From contig JADJPS010000017.1 of assembly GCA_016713105.1 (NCBI GenBank), positions 772,290 through 836,289 on the forward strand: a DNA stretch of 64,000 bases, written 5' to 3'. Both the position numbers and the translations under genes were made by a program. Shown one piece after another: positions 30,712-38,808 of the stretch (position 1 is the stretch's first letter; each line of letters starts with the position of its first letter). Source of the stretch: Devosia sp. GTDB taxonomy: Bacteria; Pseudomonadota; Alphaproteobacteria; Rhizobiales; Devosiaceae. The notes under the pieces are model-generated. The model saw only the letters and a list, made by a program, of their open reading frames with translations. It was not told where the DNA came from and did no database searches.

Positions 30712-30947
30712 TGGCTACGCTCGCAGACCGCATCACCGATCTGGCAACCCGGATCGGGGCCGAGATCAAGGCCATGGCCCCAAAGCTCGTTCCGGCCGGC
30801 GGCGTCACTGGGCAGGTGCTGGCCAAGGCCAGCGCCACCAACCACCACCTCGCCTGGGTCGATGCAGGCGGCGGTTCAGCAGACGCTGACTACGGCCTGA
30901 TCAGTTCGTCACCAGCCGCGTCGGCCGACTATGGAGACCTCACATGA
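30711..30947 (+). CDS. short fibre-associated coiled-coil protein (78 aa)
   Basis: An intact frame whose ATG overlaps the stop of fibre 2. It begins LADRITDLATRIGAEIKAMA, a heptad pattern almost identical to the N-terminus of fibre 2, then VPAGGVTGQVLAKASATNHH LAWVD (a common fibre 'GQVLAKAS-AW' element). It ends ADADYGLISSSPAASADYGD. It may be a truncated or adaptor fibre that co-assembles with the larger ones. The stop overlaps the next ATG (30944-30947). Confidence 0.6.
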   Translation: MATLADRITDLATRIGAEIKAMAPKLVPAGGVTGQVLAKASATNHHLAWVDAGGGSADADYGLISSSPAASADYGDLT

Positions 30948-31495
30948 GCACGGCAATCCAGCGCCGACGCGGCAGCACTTCGGAGCATGCCGCCTTCACA
31001 GGACTGGTGGGCGAGATCACTGTCGACACCACCAAGAAGACGGTCATCGTCCACGATGGGACGACCGCCGGAGGCACCCCGCTCGCGAGGGCAAACCAGA
31101 TCGCCGACGTCCCCGCCGCGTCCGCGGGCCCGACTTCCTCGCCGATGTGGCGAACAAGGTGTTGGTCTCGGACAAGGGTCTGGGACGCCGCCGTCCCGGT
31201 CAGCTTAGGGACGCCTTCGGGCAACGTCACGCTCGACTTCGCGGCCTTCATCAACGGCTTCATGAGCCCCGCCGCGAACATCACGTTCTTCGCGGCGAAC
31301 AACCGCAAGGCCGGGCAGTCGGGTCAGATCAGGGTCTGGAACCCCTCGGCGCGCACGCTCAGCCTCAACACCAGCATTTTCGTCACGCCAAACGGCGCGG
31401 GCATCGCGCTCGGCACCAACCGGAACATCCTCTCGTACTACGTGGACGATGAGTTGCTGGTGCATGTGTTTTTGGCCGGAAAGGGGATGGCATAA
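30944..31495 (+). CDS. tail fibre protein 3 with Mtd-N-type start and shared C-terminal domain
   Basis: Starts at ATG 30944: STAIQRRRGSTSEHAAFTGL then VGEITVDTTKKTVIVHDGTT, the short N-terminal motif found on major-tropism-determinant-like and other phage fibre proteins. The stretch 31125-31185 is out of frame (true reading LADVANKVLVSDK), with two compensating single-base errors. The C-terminal 110 residues (GTPSGNVTLDFAAFINGFMS, GQSGQIRVWNPSARTLSLNT) are the same beta domain as in fibre 1. It ends at TAA 31493-31495, overlapping the next gene. Likely receptor-binding or tip protein. Confidence 0.75.
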   Translation: MSTAIQRRRGSTSEHAAFTGLVGEITVDTTKKTVIVHDGTTAGGTPLARANQIADVPAASAGPTSSPMWRTRCWSRTRVWDAAVPVSLGTPSGNVTLDFAAFINGFMSPAANITFFAANNRKAGQSGQIRVWNPSARTLSLNTSIFVTPNGAGIALGTNRNILSYYVDDELLVHVFLAGKGMA

Positions 31496-32145
31496 TGGTT
31501 CTTCCTGGAATTGGGAGGTTGATCGGTGGGGCTGCTGAGCCGCCGAAGATTTCCTACCTCGGCGGCTTCACCAACGCTGGGAACATCGCTGTCCCTCGCC
31601 CAGGCATTCTTGTCGTGATGGCCGGCGGTTGGCGCAACGGCTCGGGCACACGTCAGGTGAGCTCGATCTCCATCGGCGGCAATAGTGCAGCGCCAAACGC
31701 ACGGCCCAACGCACAGTTTGGCTGCGTCGGCCTTCGCGCGTTGGAGGTAGCGGCAGGGTCAATAGCCATCAGCGCCGCCTTCAGCGGGTCGATGCTCAAT
31801 GGTTACGCAATCTCCTGCGCGCTCGTCGAAGAGTACACGTCAAACGCTGTGCAGGCCGCCTACAACGGCACGACGTACGGCACCGGCATCGATACTCGCC
31901 AGACTGTCTTCACCTACGACAACGCCAGTATCGGGATATGGGGCGCACACCCACGCTGGCAAGCACTGGCTACCGGGGTGGCTAACGGAGAGCTGCTCAA
32001 CGCTCGAAACAATCTTGCCGACGGCCAGAACTACGGGATGGCCTTCAAAGCCTCGGGAGGCGGCGAAGGCTCAGTCACCAGCTATTTCGACACGTTTGCT
32101 GGCACGCTTTACAATGGCGTGTCCTGCGGCATCCTCTTGAAGTGA
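31495..32145 (+). CDS. phage virion protein, unknown (216 aa)
   Basis: Intact, starting at ATG 31495. It has VLPGIGRLIGGAAEPPKISY, then GILVVMAGGWRNGSGTRQVS and SISIGGNSAAPNARPNAQFG, and ends GSVTSYFDTFAGTLYNGVSC GILLK. Composition is glycine-, alanine- and serine-rich with many small strands, as in phage tip or cap proteins. No family recognised. It lies between the fibre genes and the putative assembly protein, so a structural or adhesive role is likely. Confidence 0.55.
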   Translation: MVLPGIGRLIGGAAEPPKISYLGGFTNAGNIAVPRPGILVVMAGGWRNGSGTRQVSSISIGGNSAAPNARPNAQFGCVGLRALEVAAGSIAISAAFSGSMLNGYAISCALVEEYTSNAVQAAYNGTTYGTGIDTRQTVFTYDNASIGIWGAHPRWQALATGVANGELLNARNNLADGQNYGMAFKASGGGEGSVTSYFDTFAGTLYNGVSCGILLK

Positions 32146-32152
32146 GAACCCC

Positions 32153-32654
32153 ATGACCCTCTACCTCGAAACCTCCGAGGGGTTCGCCCCTTGGAATGGC
32201 CAGCCTATTGCTGGCATCCTACACCCCCGCGATATCGGCCGGCTTTGGTCGGCAGCAGAGCTTAAGGCCGTTGGCCTCTATGCTCCAGCGGAAGCCGCGC
32301 CGTGCCCGAGGGCAATCGCGTCACCTCGACCGGCGTTCAGCGAGTTGATGGCGTCGTTCGCTACGTCCACGCGCTGGAAGATATCCCGCCCATCGAGCCC
32401 GCCGATATCGTGCTGTCGGATCGCCAGCTCAGGCTTGGCCTGATCGCGGCGGGCGTCCTGCCGTCTGCCGTTCGCAGCGCCATCGAGGCGGCCGTGGCCG
32501 ACCCCCTCGAACGGGAGGCGATGCTGACGTGGTTCGACTACACGCGGGATATCCGGTGGGATCACCCAGTGACGCAGCAGCTGATGGCCATCGCGGGGTT
32601 CACCCCGAGCAGGCGGCGGCGATGTGGATGGCGGCCAAGGACATCGAGGCCTGA
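32153..32654 (+). CDS. tail-fibre-assembly-like protein
   Basis: About 167 residues from ATG 32153 (TLYLETSEGFAPWNGQPIAG). Frame changes near 32303 and 32610. The middle reads VHALEDIPPIEPADIVLSDR QLRLGLIAAGVLPS, then REAMLTWFDYTRDIRWDHPV and TPEQAAAMWMAAKDIEA with TGA at 32652-32654. The RQLRLGL pattern followed by a short helical bundle is common in phage proteins located after fibre genes, some annotated as fibre-assembly proteins. The chaperone role is inferred. Confidence 0.5.
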
Positions 32655-33043
32655 GACCGGCGCGCTTCACAGCCCCGCTGTGGCTGGAGCCTGATCCCGC
32701 CGGCAGCGGCTATAGGACAGCCCACGCCTTATCCTTCGACCTCGGGTTCTACGGCTCCGGCTTCACCGTCACCGTCCCCGAAGGTTTCCCGACCGACCTC
32801 GCCACGGTGCCCCGCGCACTGTGGTGGCTGCTCCCGCCGGCGGACCCTCAGTATGCAGCGGCGGCCGTGCTGCACGATTACCTCTACTCGTGGCGCTCGC
32901 CCGACGGCGAACCCTTCGACCGCGCGACGGCCGACGGCGTCTTCCTCGAAGCAATGCTTATCCTCGGCGTGGCCCGTTGGAAGGCGCTGGCCATGTTCGT
33001 CGCGGTTCGCCTCTACAGCGAAACCGCCCGGGCCGGCTCCTAA
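32624..33043 (+). CDS. DUF1353 family protein
   Basis: About 139 residues. The recognisable part is FRTAPLW-like FTAPLWLEPDPAGSGY, then VTVPEGFPTDLATVPRALWW and AAAAVLHDYLYSWRSPDGEP, with the DUF1353 motifs TDLATVPR and AVLHDYLY (conserved D-H). The start is uncertain: ATG 32624 overlaps the previous gene, and a CTG at 32651 lies just at its stop. Widespread in phages next to tail genes; biochemical function unknown. Confidence 0.7.
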   Translation: MDGGQGHRGLRPARFTAPLWLEPDPAGSGYRTAHALSFDLGFYGSGFTVTVPEGFPTDLATVPRALWWLLPPADPQYAAAAVLHDYLYSWRSPDGEPFDRATADGVFLEAMLILGVARWKALAMFVAVRLYSETARAGS

Positions 33044-33079
33044 GCCGCCCCCACCCCTGCCCCATCAAGGAGACTACCC

Positions 33080-34556
33080 ATGTCCAGCCCGACTTTGGGA
33101 TTGAGATCACGCGTCTCGACAATGAGCCGCGTCCGGCCGTAAAGGCCGACATGGCCGTGATCGGCCTCGTCGGCACCGCCCCCGGCGCCAACGCCGAGCA
33201 GTACCCGCTCAACGACCCGGTGCTGGTGTTCAGCGACGCCGCCGCGGCGGTCACCGCGCTCGGCACCGAGGGCACCCTCGCCGGGCAGCTGGAGCTCATC
33301 AACGCCCAGCTGGGCGACTTCCAGCGCTCGGCCCGCGTGGTGATCGTCCGCGTCGAGGAAGGAGCCGATGACGACGCCACGATGGCCAGCCTCGTCGGCA
33401 ACTCCTCGCTCAAGACCGGCATCCACGCCCTCCGCGCGGCGGGCCCTAAGCTCGGTGTGTGGTCCCGCGCCTGATCGGCGTTCCCGACTTCACCTACCAG
33501 CAGGAGAGCGGGGTCGACACCGTGATCGTCGGCTCCGGCGGCACCGGCTACGAAGTGGGCGACGCGGTCACCGCGACCGGCGGCGGCGGCTCCGGCTTTG
33601 CGGCCGCGGTCTCCTCGGTCGATGGCGACGGCACCATCACCGGGGTCACGGTCACCAACGGCGGCAAGGACTACGCCACCGCGCCGACCCTCGCGGTCAC
33701 CACCGACGGCGGCACCGGGGCGACCCTGACCGGCTCGGTGAACAAGCTGGCGAACCCGGTGGTGGCGGCGCTCCCGTCGCTCTGCTCGGCCCTGCTGGCC
33801 CACGCGGTCATCACCGGCCCGCACTCGACGCTGCAGGGCTACACCGACTGGCGCGAAACCATCCAGTCGGACCGGCTGATCCCGGTGGAAAGCTGGATCA
33901 AGGTCGGCGCCCAGGCGACCCTGATGGACAGCGTCGGCGCCGTCCTCGGCATCGGCGTCCGCCGCGACCACGAGAAGGGCGGCCGTCCGTTCCACTCGTG
34001 GGCCAACCAGCCGGTGCAGGGCATCGTCGGCCCCGGCCGCAACATCGACTTCTCGCTCACCGATGGCGCCACCGAGGGCCAGTCGATCCTCGCCCTCAAC
34101 GGCGGCGTGATCCTCCCGGGCGAGGCGGGCGTCGAGACGGCGGTTGCGTCGGGCGGCTTCGTGTTCGTCGGCACCGACACCGCCGGGGAGGACGACCTCT
34201 GGCGGTTCTACAACGTCACCCGCGGCCGGGATTACATCCACCTGATGTTCCTGCGGACGCTCCGGTTCTACCTCGGCCGCTTTAACATCAACGGCCAGAC
34301 CATCGAGGCGATCCGGAACACCATGGTGTCGGCCCTGCGCGACCTGCAGGCCGAGGGCGACATCCTCGGCTACAAGGTGTCGTTCGAGCGCGATCAGAAC
34401 AGCCCGGAAAACCTCCGGATGGGCAAGTTCACCGTGAACTTCGCCGCCGAGGAGGCGCCGGTCCTGCGCCAGCTGGGCGTCCGGTCGTCGCGCTACCGCC
34501 CTGCTCTCGGCACCCTGCTCGACAACCTGATCGCACAGATGGACATAGCGGCCTAA
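33080..34556 (+). CDS. contractile tail sheath protein (FI-like) with glycine-rich insertion
   Basis: About 490 residues from ATG 33080, after AAGGAG. Frame changes near 33092 and 33455. The core is FGIEITRLDNEPRPAVKADM, VVIVRVEEGADDDATM, ALLAHAVITGPHSTLQGYTD, FHSWANQPVQGIVGPGRNID, GFVFVGTDTAGEDDLWRFYN and FYLGRFNINGQTIEAIRNTM. Between PRLIGVPDFTYQQ and NKLANPVVAALP lies an extra ~75-residue glycine-rich repeat (33510-33750) with the pattern G-x-GY-x-x-G-x-x-V. Sheaths of this class usually lack it. It drives tail contraction. Confidence 0.9.
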
Positions 34557-34616
34557 CGGCTGCGGTGATCCGCCCCCTGCCATCCCCCCACACCACCTGA
34601 CAGAAAGGGCCCTCGC

Positions 34617-35156
34617 ATGAGCGGGACCGTTTACATCATGGAGGCGGTGAACCTCTTCGTCGGCGATGCTGACCCGACCAAGAGCAAGCACCTCACCATT
34701 GCCGAACTGAAGCTGCCGGACCTTGCCGGTATCTACGCCGACCACCATGCGGGCGGCGCCCTTGTCGCCACCGAGTTCGAAGTCGGCGTCGAAAAGCTCG
34801 AGCCGACCTTCAAGCTCAACGGCTTCGACCCCGACCTCCTCGCCGAGTTCGGCCTCGGCTCGCGCGTCCGGAACAAGTTCACCGGCTACGGCGTGATCCG
34901 CGATCAGCGGACGGGCCGGGCCATCGAGAGCAAGGCGATCATCGAGGCCCGCCTCGGCCAGATCGCCCCCGACGCCTTCCAGCGCGGCGAGCTCCAGGGC
35001 CACGAGTACTCGATGAACAGCGTGGTCCACTACGAACTGTGGTTCGACGGCCAGGAGAAGGTCTACTGGGACTTCTTCTCCAACGAGTGGCGGGTCGGCG
35101 GCGTCGACCAGAACTCCGACATCAACCGCATCCTCCGCATCCCCTCGCTGGGCTGA
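34617..35156 (+). CDS. major tail tube protein (FII-like)
   Basis: An intact 179-residue frame with GAAAGG upstream. It contains VYIMEAVNLFVGDADPTKSK, LTIAELKLPDLAGIYADHHA and EVGVEKLEPTFKLNGFDPDL, typical of P2 FII tube proteins (the E-A-x-N-L-F-x-G opening and the ADH-x-x-GG segment). It ends NRILRIPSLG. It forms the inner tube within the sheath encoded before it. Confidence 0.92.
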   Translation: MSGTVYIMEAVNLFVGDADPTKSKHLTIAELKLPDLAGIYADHHAGGALVATEFEVGVEKLEPTFKLNGFDPDLLAEFGLGSRVRNKFTGYGVIRDQRTGRAIESKAIIEARLGQIAPDAFQRGELQGHEYSMNSVVHYELWFDGQEKVYWDFFSNEWRVGGVDQNSDINRILRIPSLG

Positions 35157-35194
35157 CCGCCCGCCAGACGCCCCCGCCAAGGAACACCCCCTAA

Positions 35195-35643
35195 ATGATC
35201 GACCTGTCCAATCAGCACGCCGCTGATGCGCTCTCCTATGTCGCGACCGCCCCGTCCGGCTCCGCCGCCGCCCCGCCCGCACCCGAAACGGAACCCGAGG
35301 CCCAAGCGGCCCCTCGGCCCGCGGCGACCGTCTATTCCGCCGAATGGCCGAAGATCGCCCACACCCTCGCCTACCCGGTCCTGCTGACCGCGGGCGCCGA
35401 TCCGATCCGGGAGATCGTGATCCCCGAGCCGGACCTCGAAACCATGGAGCGGGTGCTGGGCGCCGTCGAAAGGCTCCGGGCTCACCGCCGAGCAGGAGAT
35501 CAGGCTGTCGGTGCGCCACATCCGGCCGCTGCTGGTCGCCTTCACCGGCATCCCCGACGAGACGATCCGGCGCATCCACTTCCGCGACGTGAACGGGCTG
35601 GCGGAGAAGCTGGCCCCCTTTGCTCGAGGGGCTCGCGACCTAA
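35195..35643 (+). CDS. tail assembly protein E (gp41-like)
   Basis: About 149 residues from ATG 35195, preceded by AAGGAACACCCCC. It has a proline/alanine-rich linker, then YPVLLTAGADPIREIVIPEP and LETMERVLGAVEGSGLTAEQ EIRLSVRHIRPLLVAFTGIP, the gpE/Mu gp41 assembly chaperone pattern. A frame change near 35480, and one extra T near 35625, hide the natural end EKLAPLLEGLAT with TAA at 35641-35643. The downstream overlapping extension is annotated separately. Confidence 0.72.
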
Positions 35644-35824
35644 GCCCCTGCCTGATCACCAGTCTCGCGAGGCTGGTGCGGGACCGGGGCGACGCGATCA
35701 CGGCCAGGTGGCGCACTTCCTGTGCACGCCATACCCGGTCGTCCGAAGAACCCCGATCCTCCTGCTGCTGCGGATGCACGAGCAGGCTCGCCGCATCATG
35801 CGGCACACGACCCCGCAAGGATAA
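35635..35824 (+). CDS. E' extension, likely made by programmed -1 frameshift
   Basis: Downstream of gene E, an open segment in the -1 frame relative to the repaired E frame reads PCLITSLARLVRDRGDAI and, after one missing C near 35706, QVAHFLCTPYPVV then LRMHEQARRIMRHTTPQG, with TAA at 35822-35824. No start codon lies at its beginning. In P2 and many other phages an E+E' fusion is produced by -1 frameshifting exactly here, between tube and tape-measure genes. The slippery site cannot be fixed because of sequence errors. Confidence 0.5.
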
Positions 35825-35827
35825 GCC

Positions 35828-38140
35828 ATGGCCGGAAAGACCCTCACGTCGTCGCTGATCGTCCGCCTAATCGATCAGGTCAGCGCCCCGGCCCGCAAGG
35901 TCGGCGCGGCCCTCCTCGGGATCGAGAACAACTCTAGGGGCGGCTTCGCAGTCGGCATTAGCAACGCCATGGAACGCAACGAGCAGGCGCTGAACAGCGC
36001 CCGGATGAAAATGCTCGATGTTGTGGGCACGCTCTACATCCTGCGCGGCGCCCTGACGGCGCCGATCCAGGCCGCCGCCAACTTCGAGACGCAGTTGGAG
36101 GATATCGGGCAGAAGGCGGGCATCCCGCAGGAAAAGCTCGGCGCCCTCGGGGAGCAAATCAAGCAGGTCGCCCGCGACACCAATCAGGCGACGAGCGATA
36201 TGGCCAAGGCCATCGACTTCCTCGTCGGCATGGGCTCGAGGCAGGAAACCGCGCTGGCCGTGGCCGAGCCCATCGGCAAGGCCGCCACCGCCTACCGGGC
36301 CGCGACCGAAGACCTCGCTCGGGCGACCTTCGCCGTGGTCGACAACCTGAAAGTCCCGGCGGCCGACGCCGAGCGGGCCCTCGACGCCATGGCGAAGGCG
36401 GGCAAGGAGGGCGGCTTCGAGCTCAAGGACATGGCGAAGGAGTTCCCGGCGCTGACCGCGTCGGCGCAGTTCCTCGGCATGGAAGGCGTCGTCGCCGTCT
36501 CCGATCTCGCCGCGGCCCTCGAAGTCGCCCGCAAGGGCGCCGCCGATGGCGCCCAGGCGGCGAACAACATGGCCAACTTCATGCAGAAGCTGACCACCAA
36601 GGAGACGATCAAGAACTTCGACAAGTTCGGCGTGAACGTCTCCAGGGAGCTCAAGTACGCCGTCGATAACGGGATCAGCCCGATCGAGCACATGCTGATG
36701 GTGCTCAATAAGGTGTCGGAGGGCGGCGACGCCGAGCTCGTCGCCAGCATCTTCGGCGACAAGCAGGTGCTGGAGTTCATCCGGCCGATGCTCGCCAACA
36801 TGGACGAGTATAGCCGCATCCGCGAGGAGGCGATGGGCGCGCAGGGCACGGTCGAGGAAGACTACGCGCGGCGCCTTCAGACCTCGCAGGCGATGGCGGA
36901 TCGCTGGAAGGCGACCATCGAGAACCTGAACACCAGCATCGGGCAGACGCTGCTGCCGCTGATCACCGACCTCAGCGGCAAGATGATCCCTATCGTGGAC
37001 AGCATCGGCTCGTGGGCGGACAAGAACCCGCAACTCACCTCCACCCTGATCGCGGCCACCGTGGCCCTGGTGGGCTTCAAGGCGGCGACAACGGCGCTGA
37101 GCTTCATCGGTCTGATGGGCAAGGGCGGCGCCCTCGCGATGCTGGCGGTGGGGTTCCGGAGCGTCGCCCGCTACGGCACCGCGGCGAAGTCCGCCATTGC
37201 CATGCAGACGTCGCTCGCGGCGCTGTCGGGGGCGAACTACTCCGGCTTCAACAAGCTGGTCGACGGCATCAAGGCCATGGCTCTCGCGGCCCCCGGCATG
37301 TCCGGGATCGGCGGCGCCCTGACGGCGGTCGGGGCGGCGGTCGCCGGGATCAGTGCGCCCGCCCTCGCCGCCATCGGCGCGGCGGTGGCCGCGGTGGCGG
37401 TCGCCGGGTTCTTCATCTGGAAATACTGGGACCGGGTGTCGTCGGTGTTCTGGGGCGTGGCCAAGCGGCTCGGGGAGGAGCTATCGCCCGCCCTCGAAGC
37501 CGCCAAGCCGTTGCTCGAGTGGTTCAGCGGGATCGGCAAGGTGATCAGCGACGCCTGGAACGCCACCGCCAAGGCGGTCGGGGGCTTCTTCGGTTCGCTG
37601 TTCGGGCAGGAGAAGCTCACCGACGAGCAGAAGGCGGGCTACGAGGACATGGGCTACCAGCTGGTGGACGGCATCCTCGCTGGCATGAAGCGCATGTGGG
37701 ACAACATCGCGGCCTGGTTCGCCCAATGGCCGCAGATGATCCTCGACGCCATCGGGTCCATCGACATCGGCTCGCTGTTCAAGTTCCCGGACGTCGGCGC
37801 CATGTTCGGCGGCGGGGGAGAGCCCGAGAAGAAGAACTGGGGCAAGCTCACCGGCCCGGCGTTTGACGGGGCCTCCGGCCGCGCCCGCGGCGGCAATATG
37901 TGGGCGGGCTCGACCTACCGGATCAACGAGGAGGGCGAGGAGTTCTTCTCGCCCAAGTCCTCGGTGTTCGCTCACAAGGCGGGCGAGGCACCCGGCGCCA
38001 TGGCGTCCGGTGGCGGCGTCCACATTGGGCAGCTGATCATCGAGGAGGCCAGCAACGCTGCCGAAACCGCGCGGCAGGTCAAGGCCGAGCTCCGGGGCCT
38101 TCTCCGGGGCGCCCACTCCGACAGCATGGCGAGGGTCTGA
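35828..38140 (+). CDS. tape measure protein
   Basis: An intact 770-residue frame, TP901-type. It begins LTSSLIVRLIDQVSAPARKV, then MLDVVGTLYILRGALTAPIQ and AANFETQLEDIGQKAGIPQE, standard openings of contractile-tail tape measures. Transmembrane-like segments are at about 395-425 and 490-545 (ALTAVGAAVAGISAPALAAI, then GFFIWKYWDRV). The C-terminus is RINEEGEEFFSPKSSVFAHK and VKAELRGLLRGAHSDSMARV. It sets tail length and is ejected during infection. Being the longest intact frame, it shows that the sequence is locally good. Confidence 0.93.
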   Translation: MAGKTLTSSLIVRLIDQVSAPARKVGAALLGIENNSRGGFAVGISNAMERNEQALNSARMKMLDVVGTLYILRGALTAPIQAAANFETQLEDIGQKAGIPQEKLGALGEQIKQVARDTNQATSDMAKAIDFLVGMGSRQETALAVAEPIGKAATAYRAATEDLARATFAVVDNLKVPAADAERALDAMAKAGKEGGFELKDMAKEFPALTASAQFLGMEGVVAVSDLAAALEVARKGAADGAQAANNMANFMQKLTTKETIKNFDKFGVNVSRELKYAVDNGISPIEHMLMVLNKVSEGGDAELVASIFGDKQVLEFIRPMLANMDEYSRIREEAMGAQGTVEEDYARRLQTSQAMADRWKATIENLNTSIGQTLLPLITDLSGKMIPIVDSIGSWADKNPQLTSTLIAATVALVGFKAATTALSFIGLMGKGGALAMLAVGFRSVARYGTAAKSAIAMQTSLAALSGANYSGFNKLVDGIKAMALAAPGMSGIGGALTAVGAAVAGISAPALAAIGAAVAAVAVAGFFIWKYWDRVSSVFWGVAKRLGEELSPALEAAKPLLEWFSGIGKVISDAWNATAKAVGGFFGSLFGQEKLTDEQKAGYEDMGYQLVDGILAGMKRMWDNIAAWFAQWPQMILDAIGSIDIGSLFKFPDVGAMFGGGGEPEKKNWGKLTGPAFDGASGRARGGNMWAGSTYRINEEGEEFFSPKSSVFAHKAGEAPGAMASGGGVHIGQLIIEEASNAAETARQVKAELRGLLRGAHSDSMARV

Positions 38141-38562
38141 TGCTCTACCAACTCGGCGCCCTGCCCATTCAGGTCGCACCGTTCAACGCCCACGAAGTCA
38201 GCGAAACCGGGGAGGCCGAGTACGCGGTCAAGCCGGTGGTGGGGCGCGAGCCCCCGCTCGAGTTCGTTGGCGAGGGCGGCAATGAAATGACCATTTCTGG
38301 AAGGCTCTTTCCGCACGAGCTCGGCGGCCTGACGGAGATCGAACTGCTCCGGCAGATGCGGGCGAGCGGGAAGCCGCAATACCTCATGCGGGGCGACGGC
38401 CGGGCGCTGGGCTGGTGGGCGATCACCAGCGTCGGCGCCAGCCACTCCTACCTCGACCGGAAGGGCGTCGGCCGACAGATCGACGTCAACATCAGCCTCC
38501 GCCGGGCGCAGACGCCATCGGCGGCCTCGTTCTTCTCGCTGATGGCGGGGCTGCTGTCGTGA
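38140..38562 (+). CDS. tail protein U
   Basis: An intact 140-residue frame whose ATG overlaps the tape-measure stop. It has LGALPIQVAPFNAHEVSETG, then EFVGEGGNEMTISGRLFPHE, LGGLTEIELLRQMRASGKPQ and HSYLDRKGVGRQIDVNISLR, all typical of P2 gpU (H-E motif, P-Q-x-L, F-x-x-x-L-R). It helps terminate or join the tail. The stop overlaps a GTG, but the next gene's ATG with GAGG lies 12 bases on. Confidence 0.85.
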   Translation: MLYQLGALPIQVAPFNAHEVSETGEAEYAVKPVVGREPPLEFVGEGGNEMTISGRLFPHELGGLTEIELLRQMRASGKPQYLMRGDGRALGWWAITSVGASHSYLDRKGVGRQIDVNISLRRAQTPSAASFFSLMAGLLS

Positions 38563-38573
38563 CCGAGGTTCCC

Positions 38574-38803
38574 ATGACCGAAACCATCGAGACGATCACC
38601 ATTCAGGGGGACGGCATCACGGCCTCCCTTCTCGTTTGGCGCCGGTTCAAGCGCCCCATGCCGGGGCTCGTCGAGCGGGTCTACGACCTCAACCCGCGGC
38701 TCGCCCTGGTGGGCCCCGTCCTCCCGGTCGGGACCGTCCTCCGATTGCCGGTCCCGGTCGTCAAGGCGGAGCCGGACGTCACCCCGTCCGCCTCTGGAGC
38801 TAA
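38574..38803 (+). CDS. tail protein X
   Basis: About 75 residues from ATG 38574, with GAGG five bases upstream. It reads IETITIQGDGITASLLVWRR, RPMPGLVERVYDLNPRLALV and LPVGTVLRLPVP, the gpX LysM-like fold that binds the tail or cell wall. In the raw sequence it appears fused to the next gene. Restoring one base near 38785 gives the family's usual ending PVRLWS with TAA at 38801-38803, followed by the ATG of gene D. Confidence 0.8.
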
Positions 38804-38808
38804 GCCGA

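Noticed and set aside
30944..31495. Diversity-generating retroelement suspected from the Mtd-N-type fibre
   Set aside because: No reverse transcriptase, template repeat or C-type lectin variable region is visible nearby; the N-terminal motif alone is common in fibres.
32958..35579. An 873-codon open frame on the minus strand opposite the sheath and tube genes
   Set aside because: It is antisense to strong, recognisable structural genes. Its translation is rich in R, G, V, D and H repeats and shows no domain; high GC at codon position three creates such long shadow frames.
35867..37033. Long minus-strand frame opposite the tape-measure gene
   Set aside because: Complementary to an intact, recognised tape-measure gene and with no family match; a GC-driven shadow.
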